Source: Ferruginibacter yonginensis
Lineage (GTDB): Bacteria; Bacteroidota; Bacteroidia; Chitinophagales; Chitinophagaceae
Length of the DNA stretch: 64,000 nucleotides
Assembly: GCF_042651465.1 (NCBI RefSeq)
Contig: NZ_JBHSCZ010000001.1
Location: 1,364,001 to 1,428,000, forward strand
Direction: 5' to 3'
Shown: positions 60,079 through 64,000 of the stretch, in pieces
How the letters are laid out: each line of letters opens with the position of its first letter
Numbering within the stretch: the stretch's first letter is position 1
Made by a program: the position numbers and the translations under genes
The notes under the pieces: generated by a model
What the model saw: only the letters and a program-made list of their open reading frames with translations
What the model was told of the DNA's origin: nothing
Databases searched by the model: none

Positions 60079-61539
60079 ATGGAGTACAATTTTACAGATA
60101 ATGAGTTTGAACAATTTTTGAGGGAAAGCATTGAAGATTATAAGATGGTGCCCTCTAGAAGAGTTTGGTACGGCATTTACAATAATGTGCACCCTGCCAA
60201 ACGTTGGCCATCGTTTGCAGTTTGTTTGTTAATTTTAACCACTTTCTTATATGTTGGTATAGCAAACAACAATTCCATCAGCAAATCATTTTTAAAATCA
60301 AAGGCAGAACAAATTAGTTTAGAAACAACTTCACTACAAACCATTCAACAAAATACAGCAGATAGCAAAACTTTACTTTTCAACTTACCTAGTATTACTT
60401 TTAATAAAGCAGCATTTTCAACTCCACAAACCAATGATGCTATTGTAAACATGAGTGCTGATATTGTTCCATCTGAAGTTAATGCAACCGTTATTTCAAA
60501 TACAGTGTATGAAGCAATTGACGAAACAAACACAACATCATTAAATACGGAAAAAAACTTCATCACAAAAAGCCGTACAAGTGTTGCCATTAAAGCAGGC
60601 AGTATTGCAGGCAAAGAAAGTAATGACTTTACAGTAGATAATAATGGCGAAAATATTACTACACCAGATGATAATGATATTCAAACAAAGGGTAACATAT
60701 TGGCTGATTTAAAGAATGATAGTAAAACGACTGCCAATAAAAATCTGGTTTTTAACACAAACATTGATAAAGCTTGGATAGAAGATTTTGCTTTTAAAAA
60801 CAAAGCAAAGCCAAACAAGTTTAAACAAAACGCAGTAATAAGTTATTTTATTACACCATCATTTGGTTATAGAGGTTACGCCAAAAAAGTTACTACCAAG
60901 CAAAATAACACTTTATTATTATCAAATTCACTGAGTAATAGAAATATAGATGATGATCCATTAATTGATGGTGCTGCGTTAAATTTAGAGGCTGGCGTAG
61001 CTATGAAATATAAAATAACAAACAATATTAGGTTAATAGCTGGTGTACAAGCCAACTATACCAACTATGTTTCAAATGCTACTTCACTAGGGCACCCAAC
61101 GCAAACCTACCTAGCGGTTACCGGAAGTTCAAATACAGCTCGATATTCTGATTATGCAACTAAAGCAGGCAATACTAAATTGAATAAAACAACAATTCAA
61201 GTAGCGCTACCAATTGGTGCCGATTATAAAATTATAGGAAAAGGTAAACTTAAATGGTATGTAGGTAGCACCTTACAACCAACTTATGTACTTAGCGGTA
61301 GTGCATTAGTATTATCAAATGATGGCAAAAACTACATTTCTGAAACACCATTATTACGTCGCTTCAATTTAAATGCGGCCGTTGAAACTTTTGCCACTTT
61401 TAAACCATCTAACAATGTTACTTTAAGTGTGGGGCCACAGTTTAGGTATCAATTATTATCTACCTATAAATCACAATACAATTACACAGAAAAACTTTAT
61501 AACGTAGGGGTTAAAATTGGCATCACCACCGGATTGTAA
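60079..61539 (+). CDS. Membrane protein with C-terminal outer-membrane-type barrel, possible anti-sigma fusion
   Basis: This 486-residue protein has three parts. A short N-terminal part (EFEQFLRESIEDYKMVPSRR) could bind a sigma factor. A membrane helix follows (FAVCLLILTTFLYVGIA). The last ~230 residues are beta-rich with a porin-like pattern (YKITNNIRLIAGVQANYTNY; LPIGADYKIIGKGKLKWYVG). A long Asn/Thr-rich linker joins the parts. A transperiplasmic protein directly after an ECF sigma gene suggests envelope sensing, but no anti-sigma family is clearly matched. Confidence 0.6.
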   Translation: MEYNFTDNEFEQFLRESIEDYKMVPSRRVWYGIYNNVHPAKRWPSFAVCLLILTTFLYVGIANNNSISKSFLKSKAEQISLETTSLQTIQQNTADSKTLLFNLPSITFNKAAFSTPQTNDAIVNMSADIVPSEVNATVISNTVYEAIDETNTTSLNTEKNFITKSRTSVAIKAGSIAGKESNDFTVDNNGENITTPDDNDIQTKGNILADLKNDSKTTANKNLVFNTNIDKAWIEDFAFKNKAKPNKFKQNAVISYFITPSFGYRGYAKKVTTKQNNTLLLSNSLSNRNIDDDPLIDGAALNLEAGVAMKYKITNNIRLIAGVQANYTNYVSNATSLGHPTQTYLAVTGSSNTARYSDYATKAGNTKLNKTTIQVALPIGADYKIIGKGKLKWYVGSTLQPTYVLSGSALVLSNDGKNYISETPLLRRFNLNAAVETFATFKPSNNVTLSVGPQFRYQLLSTYKSQYNYTEKLYNVGVKIGITTGL

Positions 61540-61590
61540 CTGCACATAATTTTTACATTATTTTTATTTTCAATAGCTGTTAATATCACA

Positions 61591-61598
61591 TAATTTTG
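61591..61598 (+). promoter_or_regulatory. TAnnTTTG -7 box of the lipoprotein gene
   Basis: TAATTTTG is followed by TGTA and then the ATG at 61603, the same 4-nt spacing as three genes on the other side of the prophage. Confidence 0.6.
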
Positions 61599-61602
61599 TG
61601 TA

Positions 61603-62202
61603 ATGAAGCAATTGATAATTGTATACTTTAGTGTTGCGTTATTGTTAAGTTGTAATAATAACTCAGGTGCAAATAACACTCAAAATTCAACAAATATTAA
61701 TGCAGCGCAAGATACTGCTGCTAATTTTTTCCCTGTAACAGCTTTCTTAAAAGGAGAAGTCAATAACATAAAAACTGGTGGCGTAACGCCCTTAAAAAAA
61801 ATAACTATTGGTAACCATACTGATTCAACATGGCTTAAGATGGATTCAATAGAAATAGCTGTATCAGATTTTTTATCACCAATTATTGATAGCGCCAACT
61901 TAAAAAAAACATTTACTGAAAAAAAGTTTTTAGACCAAACCATCAATGCATTTACATTTTCGTACGACCCAATTGATGCTAGTAATAATAACTTTTTATT
62001 TAAACATTGGGATGTATATGTTGACCCTGATAAAAACATTGTAAAACGTATTTACCTTATTAAAACTGCTAATGATGGCAAAACATTACAACTTACCTGG
62101 CAAACAGGCAAATGGTGTAAAATTGTAACCATCGCCACTATTGATGGAGCTGATGTTGTAGTAAAAGAAGAAAAGATTTTATGGAATTTTGATGAACAAT
62201 GA
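61603..62202 (+). CDS. Lipoprotein of unknown function
   Basis: This 199-residue protein has lipobox LLSC (residues 14-17) and a polar Asn/Thr linker. Its compact beta domain includes NAFTFSYDPIDASNNNFLFK. I do not recognise the family. Its stop overlaps the uvrC start (ATGA), so the two are co-translated. Confidence 0.7.
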   Translation: MKQLIIVYFSVALLLSCNNNSGANNTQNSTNINAAQDTAANFFPVTAFLKGEVNNIKTGGVTPLKKITIGNHTDSTWLKMDSIEIAVSDFLSPIIDSANLKKTFTEKKFLDQTINAFTFSYDPIDASNNNFLFKHWDVYVDPDKNIVKRIYLIKTANDGKTLQLTWQTGKWCKIVTIATIDGADVVVKEEKILWNFDEQ

Positions 62203-64000
62203 CGCAGCAAGAATTTTCAACCATAGCATCCACCATACCAACACAACCTGGTATTTATAAATATTTTGATGCCAGCAATCAATTAATTTATGTAGGTAAA
62301 GCCAAACATTTACGTAAACGAGTTAGCAGTTATTTCAATAAAATGAAAAGCAGCTATAAAACTGCAGAACTGGTAAACAGGATACGTAAAATTGAATTTA
62401 CCATTGTGAATTCCGATCAAGATGCTTTTCTTTTAGAAAATTCGTTGATTAAGGAGCACCAACCTATGTTTAACATCAACTTAAAAGATGATAAAACATA
62501 CCCCTACATTGTTGTTAAAAATGAACCATTCCCTCGTGTTTTTTTAACTCGAAGAAAAATAAAAGATGGATCAACCTATTTAGGCCCTTTTACATCAGTT
62601 GGTAAAGTTCGTGACTTACTTAATTTTATAAAGCAAAATATACAATTACGTACTTGTAAACTTAACCTTAGTGATAGCAATATCAAAAAGGGAAAATTTA
62701 AGGTTTGTTTAGAGTATCATTTAGGTAATTGCAAAGGGCCTTGTGAAGCTTTACAATCAGCGCAAGATTATGCAGAAGGTATTGCACAACTAAAAGATTT
62801 ATTAAAAGGAAATTTAACTCCAGTAATCAATAATTACAAGGCAAAAATAAAAGAACATGTAGCATTGCTCGAATTTGAAAAAGCAGCTATTTATCAACAT
62901 AAAATTGATCACCTACAATTATACCAAGCAAAATCTACCGTAGTAAATACCAACACTGGTACGGTAGATGTGTTTAGTATTTTAGAAGAAGGCAATGTAG
63001 CTTATGTAAATTACCTAGCTGTAAATAATGGCAGCATCATTCAAACCAAAACCATTACCCTTCAAAAAAAATTAGAAGAAACGGCCGAGGAAGTTTTGGC
63101 ATTTGCAATTGCACAACTCAGGCAGGTTTTTGAAAGTGAAGCAAGTGAAATAATCGTTCCATTTGCTATTGATTATATTGAAGCAAATACTCAAATTACT
63201 ATACCTAAAGCCGGCGATAAAAAGAAACTATTAGACCTATCAGAAAAAAACGTAAACTATTTTAAAGCTGAATTGCATGCCAGAAAGTTGTTGAAACTAG
63301 AAGATAAAACGAGTGATGAAAAATTGGAGGTACTAACGCAGTTGCAGCAAAATTTACAATTACAAGAGTTACCAATTCACATTGAATGTTTTGATAACTC
63401 TAACTTTCAAGGTAGCTACCCGGTTTCTGCAATGGTTTGTTTTAAAAATGGCGAACCGAGTAAAGCCGATTATAGGCATTACAATATTAAGACCGTAGTA
63501 GGTATTAATGATTTTGCCTCTATGAAAGAGGTAGTGTACAGGCGCTATAAACGATTAACCGATGAAGGATCAAGTTTACCACAACTCATTATTATTGATG
63601 GTGGTAAAGGACAATTAAGTGCCGCAATGGAAAGTATTGATGCCCTACAATTGAGAGGCAAAGTAACATTAGTAGGGTTAGCAAAAAATAAAGAAGAAAT
63701 ATTTTTTGATGGTGACAGCCAATCGTTGTTATTACCTTGGGATAGTGAAAGCCTTAAACTCATTAGGCGTATTAGAGATGAAGTACATCGCTTCGGTATT
63801 ACCTTTCATAGAAATAAACGCAGCAAAGGCACATTTAAAAATGACCTTGAAGCAATTAAAGGCATTGGTAAACAAACGGCCGATGTTCTTTTAAAAACCT
63901 TTAAATCTGTTAAAAAAATAAAAGAAGCACCCGAGGCTGAATTAATTGCTGCAATAGGTTTATCAAAATACACTATTTTAAAAAAAGGGTTGTTAGAGGC
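62199..64000 (+). CDS. uvrC: Excinuclease ABC subunit C, 3' end outside window
   Basis: UvrC makes both incisions in nucleotide excision repair. Visible are the GIY-YIG domain (QPGIYKYFDASNQLIYVGKA), a UVR motif (EHVALLEFEKAAIYQHKIDH), the Cys region (CLEYHLGNCKGPC), and the RNase H-like nuclease (HIECFDNSNFQG; LPQLIIIDGGKGQLSAA). The C-terminal helix-hairpin-helix begins (IKGIGKQTADVLL). The frame is open to the last base, about 601 codons. The start overlaps the lipoprotein stop by 4 bp. Confidence 0.97.
   Translation, partial: MTQQEFSTIASTIPTQPGIYKYFDASNQLIYVGKAKHLRKRVSSYFNKMKSSYKTAELVNRIRKIEFTIVNSDQDAFLLENSLIKEHQPMFNINLKDDKTYPYIVVKNEPFPRVFLTRRKIKDGSTYLGPFTSVGKVRDLLNFIKQNIQLRTCKLNLSDSNIKKGKFKVCLEYHLGNCKGPCEALQSAQDYAEGIAQLKDLLKGNLTPVINNYKAKIKEHVALLEFEKAAIYQHKIDHLQLYQAKSTVVNTNTGTVDVFSILEEGNVAYVNYLAVNNGSIIQTKTITLQKKLEETAEEVLAFAIAQLRQVFESEASEIIVPFAIDYIEANTQITIPKAGDKKKLLDLSEKNVNYFKAELHARKLLKLEDKTSDEKLEVLTQLQQNLQLQELPIHIECFDNSNFQGSYPVSAMVCFKNGEPSKADYRHYNIKTVVGINDFASMKEVVYRRYKRLTDEGSSLPQLIIIDGGKGQLSAAMESIDALQLRGKVTLVGLAKNKEEIFFDGDSQSLLLPWDSESLKLIRRIRDEVHRFGITFHRNKRSKGTFKNDLEAIKGIGKQTADVLLKTFKSVKKIKEAPEAELIAAIGLSKYTILKKGLLE

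Noticed and set aside
1..64000. CRISPR arrays, rRNA genes, canonical tRNAs, integrase-type att sites
   Set aside because: No regularly spaced repeats, rRNA signatures or full cloverleaf tRNAs were seen, and the prophage uses a transposase with its own ends rather than a tRNA att site.

Overview
The window is AT-rich chromosomal DNA from a member of the Bacteroidota, most likely of the Chitinophagaceae type. The signs are a gldB gliding lipoprotein gene, a MoxR/DUF58/BatA aerotolerance-type operon, DUF1361 and DUF4783 proteins, TonB-dependent receptor halves, and TAnnTTTG promoter boxes instead of sigma-70 -10 boxes. The genus is inferred from gene content only; nothing here fixes a species.

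Host region 1 (1-21631) holds the 3' part of a beta-propeller/outer-membrane barrel gene, then a mostly minus-strand block: DUF1361, an undecaprenol/diacylglycerol kinase, a Coq4-like protein, a small membrane protein with a winged-helix regulator, and a class III aminotransferase. A gamma carbonic anhydrase and a small lipoprotein follow on the plus strand. Next come the moxR-DUF58-batD-like-batA-rsgA cluster, nadE, gldB, a fatty-acid desaturase, apaG, a SUI1/eIF1-like gene, nadC, a DUF4783 gene and gpmI. At least five of these genes, plus one beyond the prophage, have a TAnnTTTG box ending only 4-5 nt before the start codon, which suggests leaderless mRNAs.

The prophage (21632-57517, about 35.9 kb) is a complete-looking Mu-like transposable phage inside a TonB-dependent receptor gene. 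The insertion left a TATG duplication and the ends carry imperfect terminal inverted repeats. Removing the phage and one TATG copy restores the receptor frame. The phage runs: repressor (minus); divergent early operon (Ner/Cro-like candidate, DDE transposase, MuB-like ATPase, a second RecA-fold ATPase, DUF3164, a GemA-like candidate and many small unknown proteins); a self-contained membrane-protein unit; a minus-strand head block (tail-terminator candidate, virion morphogenesis protein, MuF with a C-terminal nuclease-like domain, DUF935 portal, DUF1320, TerL, TerS); a plus-strand protease/scaffold and major capsid; a lysis cassette (holin and candidate unimolecular spanin); a contractile tail module (sheath, tube, frameshifted chaperone, DUF5675, tape measure, hub, spike, wedge, fibres); DUF1353; and a DNA adenine methylase next to the right end.

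The most unusual signals are: (1) a short plus-strand RNA candidate at 34988-35049 with its own promoter box, a perfect 14-bp closing stem and a canonical tRNA-Cys(GCA) anticodon arm but no D or T arms, overlapping the end of the gene for the nuclease-like MuF; (2) two putative -1 ribosomal frameshift sites, a classical A AAA AAC in the tail chaperone and C CCA AAA at the start of MuF; (3) a tail-fibre gene with a Sec signal peptide; (4) interlocked inverted repeats and 22-bp-spaced putative transposase sites at the right end; and (5) a 12-bp repeat shared by the repressor gene and the divergent early gene.

Host region 2 (57518-64000) holds the receptor's N-terminal half, a sterol-desaturase-family enzyme, an ECF sigma factor followed by a membrane/outer-membrane-barrel fusion that may be its anti-sigma factor, a lipoprotein, and uvrC, which runs off the window. 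No rRNA, canonical tRNA or CRISPR array was seen.
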